A stretch of 35,703 nucleotides of DNA from an uncultured Acidimicrobiales bacterium. Lineage in GTDB: Bacteria > Actinomycetota > Acidimicrobiia > Acidimicrobiales > SZUA-35. The position numbers and the translations under genes are program-made. The stretch lies in the NCBI GenBank assembly GCA_937922045.1, contig CAKZXA010000016.1, forward strand, positions 1-35,703, given 5' to 3'. The notes beneath the pieces were generated by a model, which was not told where the DNA came from, did no database searches, and saw only the letters and a list, made by a program, of their open reading frames with translations. Shown in pieces: positions 25,981 to 33,043 of the stretch. The number at the start of each line of letters is the position of its first letter. Within the stretch, counting starts at the first letter, position 1.

Positions 25981-26355
25981 ATGGCTCCAACACCGAAGCT
26001 CTCCGTCACCCGCCGGCCGGGATCATATGTGTACCTCTGCCTGGAGCCATCGTCGGCGGCACCGCTGCTCGCTCATGCCCAGGCCACCGTCGTCGAAGAC
26101 GAAGGATTGACCATCGTGATCAGCGCTGAACAAGCGAGGGCGGCGGGCCTGCCGATCGACGGCGAGTTTGGCTGGCTGACGGTCGAAGCCCAAACCTCGC
26201 TCTTGGCGGTGGGCATCACCGCGACCCTGTCGGCGGTGCTGAGCGAGGCTGGCATCGCCTGCAACGTGCTGGCAGGCAACTTCCACGACCACCTGCTCGT
26301 ACCCCTCGACCGAGCGAAAGAAGCGGCACGGCTTCTGGCTGACCTCGCCGATTAG
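25981..26355 (+). CDS. ACT-domain protein
   Basis: A 124-residue protein of the small stand-alone ACT type (ACT_7/CASTOR-like). The C-terminal half is diagnostic: a VGITATLSAVLSEAGIACNV helix followed by LAGNFHDHLLVPLDRAKEAARLL. In relatives such domains bind amino acids and regulate enzymes or transporters, and some are encoded beside their target. The three-base gap (stop at 26353-26355, next start at 26359) couples it tightly with the Fe/2OG oxygenase gene, so the pair may act on, and sense, the same amino acid; that is inference. Confidence 0.8.
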   Translation: MAPTPKLSVTRRPGSYVYLCLEPSSAAPLLAHAQATVVEDEGLTIVISAEQARAAGLPIDGEFGWLTVEAQTSLLAVGITATLSAVLSEAGIACNVLAGNFHDHLLVPLDRAKEAARLLADLAD

Positions 26356-26358
26356 GCT

Positions 26359-27147
26359 GTGTACATGGGCGCAGTCGATCTTGACCGGTATCCGCTCGAC
26401 CAGCTTGGGAGCGATCGGTATCGCGCCCTCGCTGAGCAGAGCGCTTCGGGGTTTCGCGACGACGGTGTTGCCTTGCTACCTCGGTTTCTAACCGAAGACG
26501 GGTTGGGTCAGATCGTGGAGGAAGCAGAGCGGCTGGTAGCCCACGCATTCTTCTGTCGCAACGACCACAACGTGTACCTCGACGATGGCGACAGCTCTGC
26601 TTCAGCCGACTCGGCCCAGAACCGCCGTCTTCGCACCGACGTCGGGTCGATCGCGAACGACTTTCTCGATCCAGATGGGGCGTTGCAGCAGTTGTACGAC
26701 AGTGAATGGTTAGCGCCGTTCGTGGCCAAGGTGGTCGGGGCACCGGAGCTCTTCCAAAGTTCCGATCCTCTCGGTGCGCTCTCGATCAATGTGTTCGCAC
26801 CTGGCGACGCCCACGCATGGCACTTCGACGAATCACTGTTCACCATCACGCTGATGGTGCAAGAAGCCGAGTCCGGCGGGTACTTCGAGTACGTCACCGG
26901 TCTACGAACCGACGATGTCCGTAACCACGACGGCGTACAATCCGTTCTCGACGGAGATGAGAGCCACGTGAAACGACTCGCTTTCTCGGCTGGAACACTG
27001 TCGATCTTTCGCGGTCGCCACACCATGCATCGGGTGACCGAAGTGGAAGGCACCCGCCACCGTCTGGTGCCGGTGCTCACCTTTGGCACCGAGCCGGGGT
27101 ATCAAAACAGCCCGGAAGTGAGAGAGCTCTTCTGGGGCCGAACCTGA
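26359..27147 (+). CDS. Fe(II)/2-oxoglutarate-dependent oxygenase, PhyH/BesD-like
   Basis: A 262-residue double-stranded beta-helix enzyme. The metal triad is visible as H155-x-D157 (HAWHFDES) with the distal His224 (HTMHRVT), and R235 (TRHRLVPVL) is placed to hold 2-oxoglutarate. The FTITLMVQEAESGGYFEYV stretch resembles the free-amino-acid hydroxylase/halogenase group that includes BesD. Because the HxD Asp is kept, hydroxylation rather than halogenation is expected (halogenases have Gly or Ala there). The substrate is unknown; the adjacent ACT gene hints at an amino acid. GTG start at 26359, with an ATG at 26365 as alternative. Convergent with folK. Confidence 0.82.
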   Translation: MYMGAVDLDRYPLDQLGSDRYRALAEQSASGFRDDGVALLPRFLTEDGLGQIVEEAERLVAHAFFCRNDHNVYLDDGDSSASADSAQNRRLRTDVGSIANDFLDPDGALQQLYDSEWLAPFVAKVVGAPELFQSSDPLGALSINVFAPGDAHAWHFDESLFTITLMVQEAESGGYFEYVTGLRTDDVRNHDGVQSVLDGDESHVKRLAFSAGTLSIFRGRHTMHRVTEVEGTRHRLVPVLTFGTEPGYQNSPEVRELFWGRT

Positions 27148-27164
27148 TCCGTCAGCACCCTGCG

Positions 27165-27683
27165 TCAGTCGACAGCGCTGGACAGGCCGTCGTCGACCGG
27201 TAGTAGCGGTCCGATGTTCTCTACGTCGCCGAATGCGATGGCCGGATCGTAGCCCTCGACCACAACGTTCGGGTCGAGCTCCAACAAGGGAACCATCACG
27301 AAGTTCCGCTGAAACATGCGCGGGTGGGGAACCGTGAGATCCTCCTCGTCTACGGTCAGGTCACCTACGAGCAGAACGTCGACGTCGAGCGTGCGGGGCC
27401 CCCACCGTATGATGCGGCGCCGGTTGGCTGAACGCTCAAGGCTCCGACTCCATTCCAGCAGTTCCTGCGGACTGGCGGTCGTGTCGAGCCCGACGACCAG
27501 ATTGAGGAATGGGTCCTGTTCTGGCCCACCGACGGGTTCGGTTCGATACAGCGAGGACACGGCCACGACTTCGCCGCCGCTTCTCAGGGTCTCGACCGCG
27601 TCGACGAGGATCTGGCGGCTGTCGCCGAGGTTCGAACCCAATCCAAGGTAGGCGCGTCGCTTCATCGCTTCATCGCTGGTCAT
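27165..27683 (-). CDS. folK: 6-hydroxymethyl-7,8-dihydropterin pyrophosphokinase
   Basis: Transfers pyrophosphate from ATP to hydroxymethyl-dihydropterin in folate synthesis. The 172-residue protein has YLGLGSNLGD at the N-terminus, SSLYRTEPVGGPEQDPFLN, the RWGPRTLDVDVLL metal-binding block with two Asp, and VPHPRMFQRNFVMVPLLEL. All core HPPK motifs are intact. The ATG at 27683 has GGGG 7 nt upstream; a second ATG six codons later is possible. It is the last of the folP, phosphatase-like, folB, folK run and converges on the oxygenase gene. Confidence 0.95.
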   Translation of the reverse strand: MTSDEAMKRRAYLGLGSNLGDSRQILVDAVETLRSGGEVVAVSSLYRTEPVGGPEQDPFLNLVVGLDTTASPQELLEWSRSLERSANRRRIIRWGPRTLDVDVLLVGDLTVDEEDLTVPHPRMFQRNFVMVPLLELDPNVVVEGYDPAIAFGDVENIGPLLPVDDGLSSAVD

Positions 27684-27700
27684 CGTTTCGCCCCGATCTT

Positions 27701-28063
27701 TCAGCGCTTGCGGTGGATTCGCACACCGGTTGTCTCGACGTCGGCCTCGACCGGCGGCCGAAGCTTGCGAACCCGAACAGTGACCGCGTCGACCAGCTCG
27801 TAGCTGAGTGCAACGTCGGCGATGGCTTGAGCAAAGACTTCGAGCAGGCTGACACGAATTTCTTCGGCCAGCACTACCAGCTTGTCGATGAGATCGCCGT
27901 AGTTCACCGTCTTGGCAAGGTCATCTGAGCCACCAGCTGCCGAAAGGTCTAGCCAGAGATCGATATCGATACGAAACGGTTGACGTCGAGCCTTTTCCTC
28001 GGGCAGAACGCCACAGAAGGCGAGCACGTCGAGCGAACGAACCTCGATGCTGTCAGGCGTCAC
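27701..28063 (-). CDS. folB: 7,8-dihydroneopterin aldolase
   Basis: Cleaves dihydroneopterin to hydroxymethyl-dihydropterin and glycolaldehyde, the substrate step for FolK. The 120-residue tunnel-fold protein shows DVLAFCGVLPEEKARRQPFRIDIDL at the N-terminus (the family's GVxxxEKxxxQ region), the TVNYGDL motif and a C-terminal VRVRKLRPPV block with the expected Lys. The GTG start overlaps the end of the phosphatase-like gene by 11 nt, so the two are translationally coupled. folK follows after 17 nt. Confidence 0.92.
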   Translation of the reverse strand: MTPDSIEVRSLDVLAFCGVLPEEKARRQPFRIDIDLWLDLSAAGGSDDLAKTVNYGDLIDKLVVLAEEIRVSLLEVFAQAIADVALSYELVDAVTVRVRKLRPPVEADVETTGVRIHRKR

Positions 28064-28679
28064 AGGCGTGCTTGCCGATCAGGTCCGGACTGACGATTTC
28101 GAGTACGGCTCCCGACCCGATCGAGTCGGGACCGGTCACGGCCCCTTCGGTTGTGTCACCCGCCGATTCAGGCACATGATCGGGGGCGCGATGGGCGGCG
28201 GTAACGATGGCGCGTCCGGTAGGACCGAGTTTGCGGGCGAAGAGACGTTCGGCCACCGTGATGGCCTCGAAGGGCACAGGCACCATACCGGTCCAGCAGA
28301 GATAGCCAGCGATCAAGCCCAGGAGCCGGTCACCGACCTCTTCCATATGCAACAACAGCTTCTTGTCCTCGGCCAGCAAGCGTTGCAGCTCGGTGTAGAG
28401 CTGGGGCAAAGCCACGTCGAGATCGAGTGTCGGCGCAAAGGACCAATGTCGCCAGGGCATTCCCTGTTCGTCATAGGAGTGCAGGTTGTGGTCGGACGGG
28501 ATCAGGGAAACGATGAACGAGAAACCGTTTTCTCGGATCCAGATCACCTCTTCCTGCCGTCGAACCTTGCGATGGTTCGTTCCGTAACCACCAGGGCGCT
28601 CACAGATCGCCAATTTGTCTTGGATTACCCACTGGAAGGCGCGGGGCTTAATACCTTGAGCCCACTTTCCTTTGGCCAT
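28053..28679 (-). CDS. Tyrosine-phosphatase-like protein with Cys lost (pseudophosphatase) in folate operon
   Basis: A 208-residue protein with a dual-specificity-phosphatase look. A central strand FSFIVSLIP, then LPQLYTELQRLLAEDKKLLLH, then what should be the PTP loop HCx5R, written here H111-Met112-EEVGD-Arg118, followed by the LLGLIAGYLCWTGM helix typical after the P-loop. Met replaces the catalytic Cys, so phosphatase chemistry is unlikely; His and Arg remain. The last 60 residues are low-complexity. It has a strong ribosome site (AAGGAG 8 nt before ATG) and overlaps folB. The assignment rests on motif spacing, so an unrelated fold is possible. Placement in the folate run suggests a binding or regulatory role there. 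Confidence 0.6.
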   Translation of the reverse strand: MAKGKWAQGIKPRAFQWVIQDKLAICERPGGYGTNHRKVRRQEEVIWIRENGFSFIVSLIPSDHNLHSYDEQGMPWRHWSFAPTLDLDVALPQLYTELQRLLAEDKKLLLHMEEVGDRLLGLIAGYLCWTGMVPVPFEAITVAERLFARKLGPTGRAIVTAAHRAPDHVPESAGDTTEGAVTGPDSIGSGAVLEIVSPDLIGKHACDA

Positions 28680-28730
28680 AACACGTTCTCCTTACCCCTG
28701 CTAAGGCATACAGCCCGCGGAGCGTCTCGA

Positions 28731-29546
28731 TTAGCCAGCGCCTGCGACGACGGTAGCGGCCTGCTTGGCCGCTTTCACGTCATGGACGCGGATTAGGTCA
28801 ACTCCAGCCAGCATGGCATAGGTTGCGGTCGTAACCGAACCGACGAGACGGTCATCGACTGGCACTGACGCATCGGCCCCGTCCGAACGGGCCAAAAGTT
28901 GGCCCAACATTCCCTTGCGACTCAGGCCGACGGCGACCGGCCAGCCGGTATCGACGAATCGGTCGATATTGGCCAAGATCTTCACATTGTGTTCCAAGGT
29001 CTTTCCGAACCCGAATCCGGGATCGATCCAGATTTGGTCGACGCCAGCGGAGCGGGCGCTCTCGGCTCTGGTCAACAAGTAATCGCGCACCTCGCTTACG
29101 ACGTCGTCATAGGCCGGGTTGTGCTGCATTGTTTGAGGGCCGCCCTTCATATGCATGGCTATCCAGCCAACGCCGAGCTCTGCGGCCAGCTCACCCAGCG
29201 AGGCGCTCACGTCGTTGATGATGCTGGCGCCAGCCGCCACCGCGGCCCTGGCCACCGCCTCGTGGCGGGTATCGACCGCCACCCGGCAAAACGGGCTTAT
29301 GGCCTCAATCACGGGCAGCACTCGATCTATCTCGATCGCAGATGGCACCTCGGTTGCGCCTGGCCTCGTCGATTCGCCGCCAACATCGACGATGTCTACC
29401 CCTTCGGCCACCATGGCTTTGGCCTGGTCGACGGCTCGCTGAAGCACGTCGAATCGACCCCCATCGCTGAAAGAATCGGGGGTGACGTTGAGAACGCCCA
29501 TGACGTTCGCTTGTCTGCGCTGACGTACCGGCTCAGTTACGCTCAC
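28731..29546 (-). CDS. folP: Dihydropteroate synthase
   Basis: Joins hydroxymethyl-dihydropterin pyrophosphate and p-aminobenzoate, the target of sulfonamides. It shows VMGVLNVTPDSFSDGG, the VDVGGESTRPGA block, NDVSA, AMHMKGGPQTMQ, DPGFGFGKT, SRKGMLG and a C-terminal RVHDV. The GTG at 29546 (about 271 residues) is chosen since it places LNVTPDSF about 18 residues in, as in the family, and lies 10 nt after the tilS stop; the frame continues 42 codons upstream inside tilS, which is a shadow. folE and ftsH, usual neighbours in mycobacteria, are absent between folP and tilS. Confidence 0.95.
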   Translation of the reverse strand: MSVTEPVRQRRQANVMGVLNVTPDSFSDGGRFDVLQRAVDQAKAMVAEGVDIVDVGGESTRPGATEVPSAIEIDRVLPVIEAISPFCRVAVDTRHEAVARAAVAAGASIINDVSASLGELAAELGVGWIAMHMKGGPQTMQHNPAYDDVVSEVRDYLLTRAESARSAGVDQIWIDPGFGFGKTLEHNVKILANIDRFVDTGWPVAVGLSRKGMLGQLLARSDGADASVPVDDRLVGSVTTATYAMLAGVDLIRVHDVKAAKQAATVVAGAG

Positions 29547-29556
29547 TACCGCCAGT

Positions 29557-30453
29557 CTAGGGCGAAGGTGAGCCTGCTTCCGCTGTCGGTCCGCTCGTGG
29601 GCTCCACCCGCAGCACACCGTTGGTGCGGGCCACACGCCGAAAACCCGACACCTCGCAAGCGCTTGTCTCATGGCGGACGACGGCCATCACCCGTTCGAT
29701 ATCGGCCTTCGAAGGCGGATGACCACGCTCGTCAACAAGCCAACGCCTCAGCACGCGATGAGCAAGGGTGGCGGGCACCAGCGCCAGCGCCCTGGTGTCG
29801 GTGGGGTCTAGCTCAGCGGCCAGAGTGTCGAGGTCGGTAGCGATCGAACGGTTGACCAAGGCGGTCCGAGCAAGCAAGGGCACAGGGTCTCGGCGACCGA
29901 TGTCGGCCAGCAACGGCAAGAGTTCGTGGCGGATCCGATTCCGCTGGAAGCGCGGATCGGCGTTTGACGGATCTTCGACGACATCAAGATCCAACCCCCG
30001 ACAGACCGCCTCGGTCTCAGCCCGACGCAGATCGAGTATCGGATGGGTGGGGCCGGGCCTAATCCCAGCCAGGCCATCGATCCCAGCGCCTCGCAGCAAG
30101 TTGATGAGCACCGTCTCAGCCTGATCATCAGCCGTATGACCGGTCAAGGCTCCGGCGCCGAGAGCGCTATGCCGGGCCTCTCTCGCCCTCTGTTCAAGAT
30201 CGGAGCCATCCTCGATCGTGACGCTCAACGATTCGAATCCGGCGCCAAACCGATTGGCAGCTCGGGCCACGATCGCGGCCTCGTCGGCCGAACCCGGCCT
30301 CAACCCATGATCCACGTGCACGGCGGTCACCTTCAGCTCAGCGCGGCTAGCCAAGACCAGCAAGGCGAGTGAGTCGGCACCGCCCGACACGCCACAACGG
30401 ACCGGGGTGCCCGGGGCGGGAAAGGTGCATCGAGCCAGCAGGGCATCGAGCAT
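29557..30453 (-). CDS. tilS: tRNA(Ile)-lysidine synthetase
   Basis: Attaches lysine to C34 of tRNA-Ile(CAU), changing its decoding from AUG to AUA. The 298-residue protein has the PP-loop GVSGGADSLALL (about 21-32), HVDHGLRPGS, and TGHTADDQAETVLINLLRGAG, followed by DPSNADPRFQRNRIRHELLP. These are diagnostic. It is of the short actinobacterial type, with a reduced C-terminal domain compared with E. coli. It starts 12 nt after the Zincin_2 gene stop and is followed 10 nt later by folP, so the set is probably one transcript. Confidence 0.93.
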   Translation of the reverse strand: MLDALLARCTFPAPGTPVRCGVSGGADSLALLVLASRAELKVTAVHVDHGLRPGSADEAAIVARAANRFGAGFESLSVTIEDGSDLEQRAREARHSALGAGALTGHTADDQAETVLINLLRGAGIDGLAGIRPGPTHPILDLRRAETEAVCRGLDLDVVEDPSNADPRFQRNRIRHELLPLLADIGRRDPVPLLARTALVNRSIATDLDTLAAELDPTDTRALALVPATLAHRVLRRWLVDERGHPPSKADIERVMAVVRHETSACEVSGFRRVARTNGVLRVEPTSGPTAEAGSPSP

Positions 30454-30465
30454 GGCGGGCTTCGA

Positions 30466-31656
30466 TTAGACCCCGGTGGGGGCGCCGATGCGTGAGATCC
30501 ACAGGCTGGGCTCCCGGATCTCTTCGAGGGTGGGCAACGCTTCGGGAGCGGTCCACACCTGGTCGAAGAGGTCACGGCCACCAGCAGCCTCAACCGCGTG
30601 CACGAACTGCTCGCCCTCTTCATATTGGGCCAGCTTGGCTTCCATGCCGGTCAGTCGCTGAACCAGTTTTGTGAGGCCCGTCGAGTTCTTTCGACGCTCG
30701 CTCATAACCCGAGAGAAACGGGCCTGGTTCGGAATCAGGTCTTTGGCTGCTCGGTCCATGGTGATGTCGCCATGGCCTTCGAGCAGGCTCATCAGGCCGC
30801 TTACCTTGTTCATCGTCTCACGCTGAGCCGGTGACGCGAACAGGGCGGAGAGGCCGCCATCTTTCAACGATGGAGCGTTGCCGTCCTTGCGATCATCCAT
30901 CGTGTCGCGAATGGCGTCGACGAGACGCTTCGGATCGGGATCGACGGCGTCGAGCAACTCGTTGACCAGGGATAAGAAGTAGGGCCGTAGCCAGGGAACA
31001 CCGGTGAACTGGGCCCGGTGGGTGCACTCGTGCACCGCCACCCAGAGCCGGAACTCACGGGGCGGAAACCCGTAACGCTTCTCGAGCGACATCATGTTGG
31101 GCGCCACGTAGTAGACCCAGTCTTGGTCTTCGGGGCGGTCGTCTTCGATCAGCAGCAGATCGTACTGGCCGAGAACCCGACCAGACATCCAGCCGAGGAG
31201 GGCACCGACCTCAGCGCCAGCGACCTTCGGGGCGACATAGCCAGCCGTGGTCGACCAGGCGGTGCCAACGGTGCTCTCCATCCGGTTGCCGTAGGGGCGA
31301 AGGGTTTCGCCGACCGGGCCGAGATAGGCGGTGACCGTGTCGGTGAGAGACTTGTCGTCACCGGTCGAGTTCGCTTCGGTCTCCGCATCGAGACGGCCCA
31401 GCAGGGGCCGCAACAATCGATCGAAGCTGGCAAGGTTTGCGTCGATCCAACCGAGGCGGTCGGTGGCCCGTGCTCGGGCTGCGCCCGCAGTGGAAACCAA
31501 ACCGGTCTCGGCTTCGACAAGCGCCTCGGCCTTGGGGGTGAGTTCGAGCATGTCGGACTCAAAGGATCGGCGAAGATAGCTCTCGGCAAAAGGCTCTTCG
31601 CCCGCGACGCGCGAGGCGACCGAGCGGGCGAAATCCCAATCAACATTCGTGCTCAT
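30466..31656 (-). CDS. Zincin_2 (DUF2342) family putative metalloprotease
   Basis: A 396-residue protein of the actinobacterial zincin-like type (TIGR03624/PF10103, the neighbour of tilS in mycobacteria). A zinc-binding helix with HExxH appears as VAVHECTHRAQF near residue 209, and further down EGHGDITMDRA carries a likely third metal-binding Glu. Family signatures include DWVYYVAPNMMSLEKRYGFPP. Some members have been linked by phylogenetic pattern to F420-containing genomes, but no function is established. It is immediately upstream of tilS and downstream of the small membrane protein gene on the same strand. Confidence 0.9.
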   Translation of the reverse strand: MSTNVDWDFARSVASRVAGEEPFAESYLRRSFESDMLELTPKAEALVEAETGLVSTAGAARARATDRLGWIDANLASFDRLLRPLLGRLDAETEANSTGDDKSLTDTVTAYLGPVGETLRPYGNRMESTVGTAWSTTAGYVAPKVAGAEVGALLGWMSGRVLGQYDLLLIEDDRPEDQDWVYYVAPNMMSLEKRYGFPPREFRLWVAVHECTHRAQFTGVPWLRPYFLSLVNELLDAVDPDPKRLVDAIRDTMDDRKDGNAPSLKDGGLSALFASPAQRETMNKVSGLMSLLEGHGDITMDRAAKDLIPNQARFSRVMSERRKNSTGLTKLVQRLTGMEAKLAQYEEGEQFVHAVEAAGGRDLFDQVWTAPEALPTLEEIREPSLWISRIGAPTGV

Positions 31657-31695
31657 GTCAGAACTTCCGTCGCAGTGTCGCCATCGGGGTTGTAC

Positions 31696-31833
31696 CTAGC
31701 TGTCTTTCTTCGGGTAACGCGGACTCTCAACCTTCATGAGGTACCCAACGATGACGCCGAGAACGGCCAAGACAGCCCCGATCGCGAGAAAGAAACCGAT
31801 CCACCAATGCCAGACGACTGCGAGATGCAACAT
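31696..31833 (-). CDS. 45-residue single-pass membrane protein
   Basis: An ATG-initiated frame of 45 codons, found by reading the minus strand between the Zincin_2 and anti-sigma genes. The N-terminal MLHLAVVWHWW is aromatic, residues 11-33 form one strong hydrophobic helix (IGFFLAIGAVLAVLGVIVGY), and the tail is basic and short (MKVESPRYPKKDS). The codon use matches coding DNA of the region. The ribosome site is weak. Similar short membrane proteins occur in this neighbourhood in other actinobacteria, but I name no family. Confidence 0.65.
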   Translation of the reverse strand: MLHLAVVWHWWIGFFLAIGAVLAVLGVIVGYLMKVESPRYPKKDS

Positions 31834-31860
31834 GGTGACCCAGTGTAGGGGCATGTCGCC

Positions 31861-32115
31861 TTAGCAGGACTCCTCCAGCGCTTCGAGAATTCGCCGCCGG
31901 AGCTCATCGGGCAGCTCAGACCGACACTTCGTGCTGATCATGGCCACGAAGGTGGCCTGGAACCGATAGACGTCTTCGCACGAGGTGCAGGAATCCAGGT
32001 GTTGACGGATCGTCGACCTCGTCTCGCCGTCGAGCCAATCGTCGACGTACTGGTAGAGCTCCTCGAGTGAGCGCTGGCAGTCGGCATGCGGGTTGTGTGT
32101 TTCTGCAGAGGTCAT
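31861..32115 (-). CDS. Zinc-binding anti-sigma factor, RsrA/RshA-like
   Basis: An 84-residue protein (89 if the GTG at 32130 is used). Its zinc-associated anti-sigma motif is clear: HLDSCTSC (H-x3-C-x2-C) in the middle with an upstream Cys in NPHADCQRS. In RsrA-type proteins oxidation of these Cys residues releases zinc and frees the sigma factor, linking transcription to disulfide stress. It directly follows the sigma gene by 2 nt or by 17 nt, depending on the start. The ATG at 32115 is preferred, though neither start has an ideal ribosome site. Confidence 0.82.
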   Translation of the reverse strand: MTSAETHNPHADCQRSLEELYQYVDDWLDGETRSTIRQHLDSCTSCEDVYRFQATFVAMISTKCRSELPDELRRRILEALEESC

Positions 32116-32132
32116 GACCGTCTCGTGCACCC

Positions 32133-32732
32133 TTACGGCTCATCAGCGTCATCGCTGGTCTTCACGTTCTCACGGGGCTCTGAGGTGAGCCCTCGCTTCG
32201 TTGCATAGTCATACAACGCCTTCTGCAACGCTTTTCTTCCCCGGTGCAATCGACTCATCACCGTGCCGACAGGAATCTCGAGAATCTCGGCGATCTCCTT
32301 GTAGCTGAAACCCTCTACATCAGCCAGCAGAACCGCCATGCGGTAGGCCTCGGGTAGGTCTTCGACGGCGGCGACCACCTCGGCCTCGGAGAAGTACTCC
32401 ATCAACATGTCTTCGGCGCTCTTGCCCACGTCGCCCTGATTGCTCAGACGACGATAGAGATAGAGCTCCTCGACGTCGGCCAGATCGGTTTCCTCCGGCC
32501 GTCGCTTCCGCGCCCGATACCGATTGATGTGGGCGTTGGTCAGGATCCGAAAGAGCCAGGCCCGTAGGTTGGTTCCAGTTTGAAAGCTCTCGTACGAGCG
32601 AAAGGCTCGAAGGTACGTCTCCTGCAGAAGATCTTCTGCGTCGGCCCGATTGCTTGTCATCCGCAACGCCGTGGAGTACAGCGACTGCATGAAGGGTTCA
32701 GTATCCTCGACAAAAGTCGATTGGTTGGCCAT
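32133..32732 (-). CDS. ECF sigma factor, SigH/SigR (RpoE) type
   Basis: A 199-residue sigma-70 family protein with sigma2 (about 10-80, DAEDLLQETYLRAFRSYESFQTGTNLRAWLFRILTNAHINRYR) and sigma4 (about 115-175, SYKEIAEILEIPVGTVMSRLHRGRKAL). The first block is very close to SigH/SigR of the thiol-oxidative stress response. With the downstream ZAS anti-sigma gene it forms the usual pair. Oddly, the ATG at 32732 lies one nucleotide after the tRNA-Thr-like repeat (32734), so no ribosome site precedes it; either translation is leaderless-like or a later start (ATG at residue 15) is used. The N-terminal FVEDTEPFMQSLY matches the family, so the ATG at 32732 is kept. Confidence 0.9.
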   Translation of the reverse strand: MANQSTFVEDTEPFMQSLYSTALRMTSNRADAEDLLQETYLRAFRSYESFQTGTNLRAWLFRILTNAHINRYRARKRRPEETDLADVEELYLYRRLSNQGDVGKSAEDMLMEYFSEAEVVAAVEDLPEAYRMAVLLADVEGFSYKEIAEILEIPVGTVMSRLHRGRKALQKALYDYATKRGLTSEPRENVKTSDDADEP

Positions 32733-32733
32733 T

Positions 32734-32816
32734 TGGAGCCCGAACCGAGAGTCGAACTCGGGACCTACTCATTACGAAATGCAGCCACAAAGGGCTAATG
32801 GTGTGTAGGACACCTG
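32734..32816 (-). repeat. tRNA-Thr(CGU)-tail repeat, copy 1
   Basis: Read on the minus strand, the last part is a tRNA-Thr 3' half: ATTTCGTAATGAGTAGG, a perfect T-arm CCGAG-TTCGACT-CTCGG, the acceptor TTCGGGC, then TCCA. The 5' half of a tRNA is not there: no D-arm and the anticodon stem cannot pair. Instead a non-tRNA block follows (GTGTCCTACACACC, AGCCCTTTGTGGCT). It differs from copy 2 only by one extra A near 32778. Less similar flank continues to about 32849, including GCCCGTA (complementary to part of the acceptor) and TATCCT. Confidence 0.85.
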
Positions 32817-33043
32817 ATTTCTTACGGGCCGAAGCGGACAAGGATACCATACGTCTTCGCGACATCGCTCGATGGGGAGTACGCGGCGGGGCCCGGACAC
32901 GATCTCGCAGTTCTTCAGTCGGTTTCGAGGTCGGCTCGATCTCAACCATCTGGTGCTCAAATGCCTTCGCTGGTTCATGGATACCTACGGGCACCAGAAG
33001 CTTCGCACGACTCCTGACGGGGCAAGACACTATTGTCGATGGT

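Noticed and set aside
28899-29840. 313-codon plus-strand frame opposite folP and tilS
   Set aside because: Antisense shadow of genes with clear catalytic motifs.
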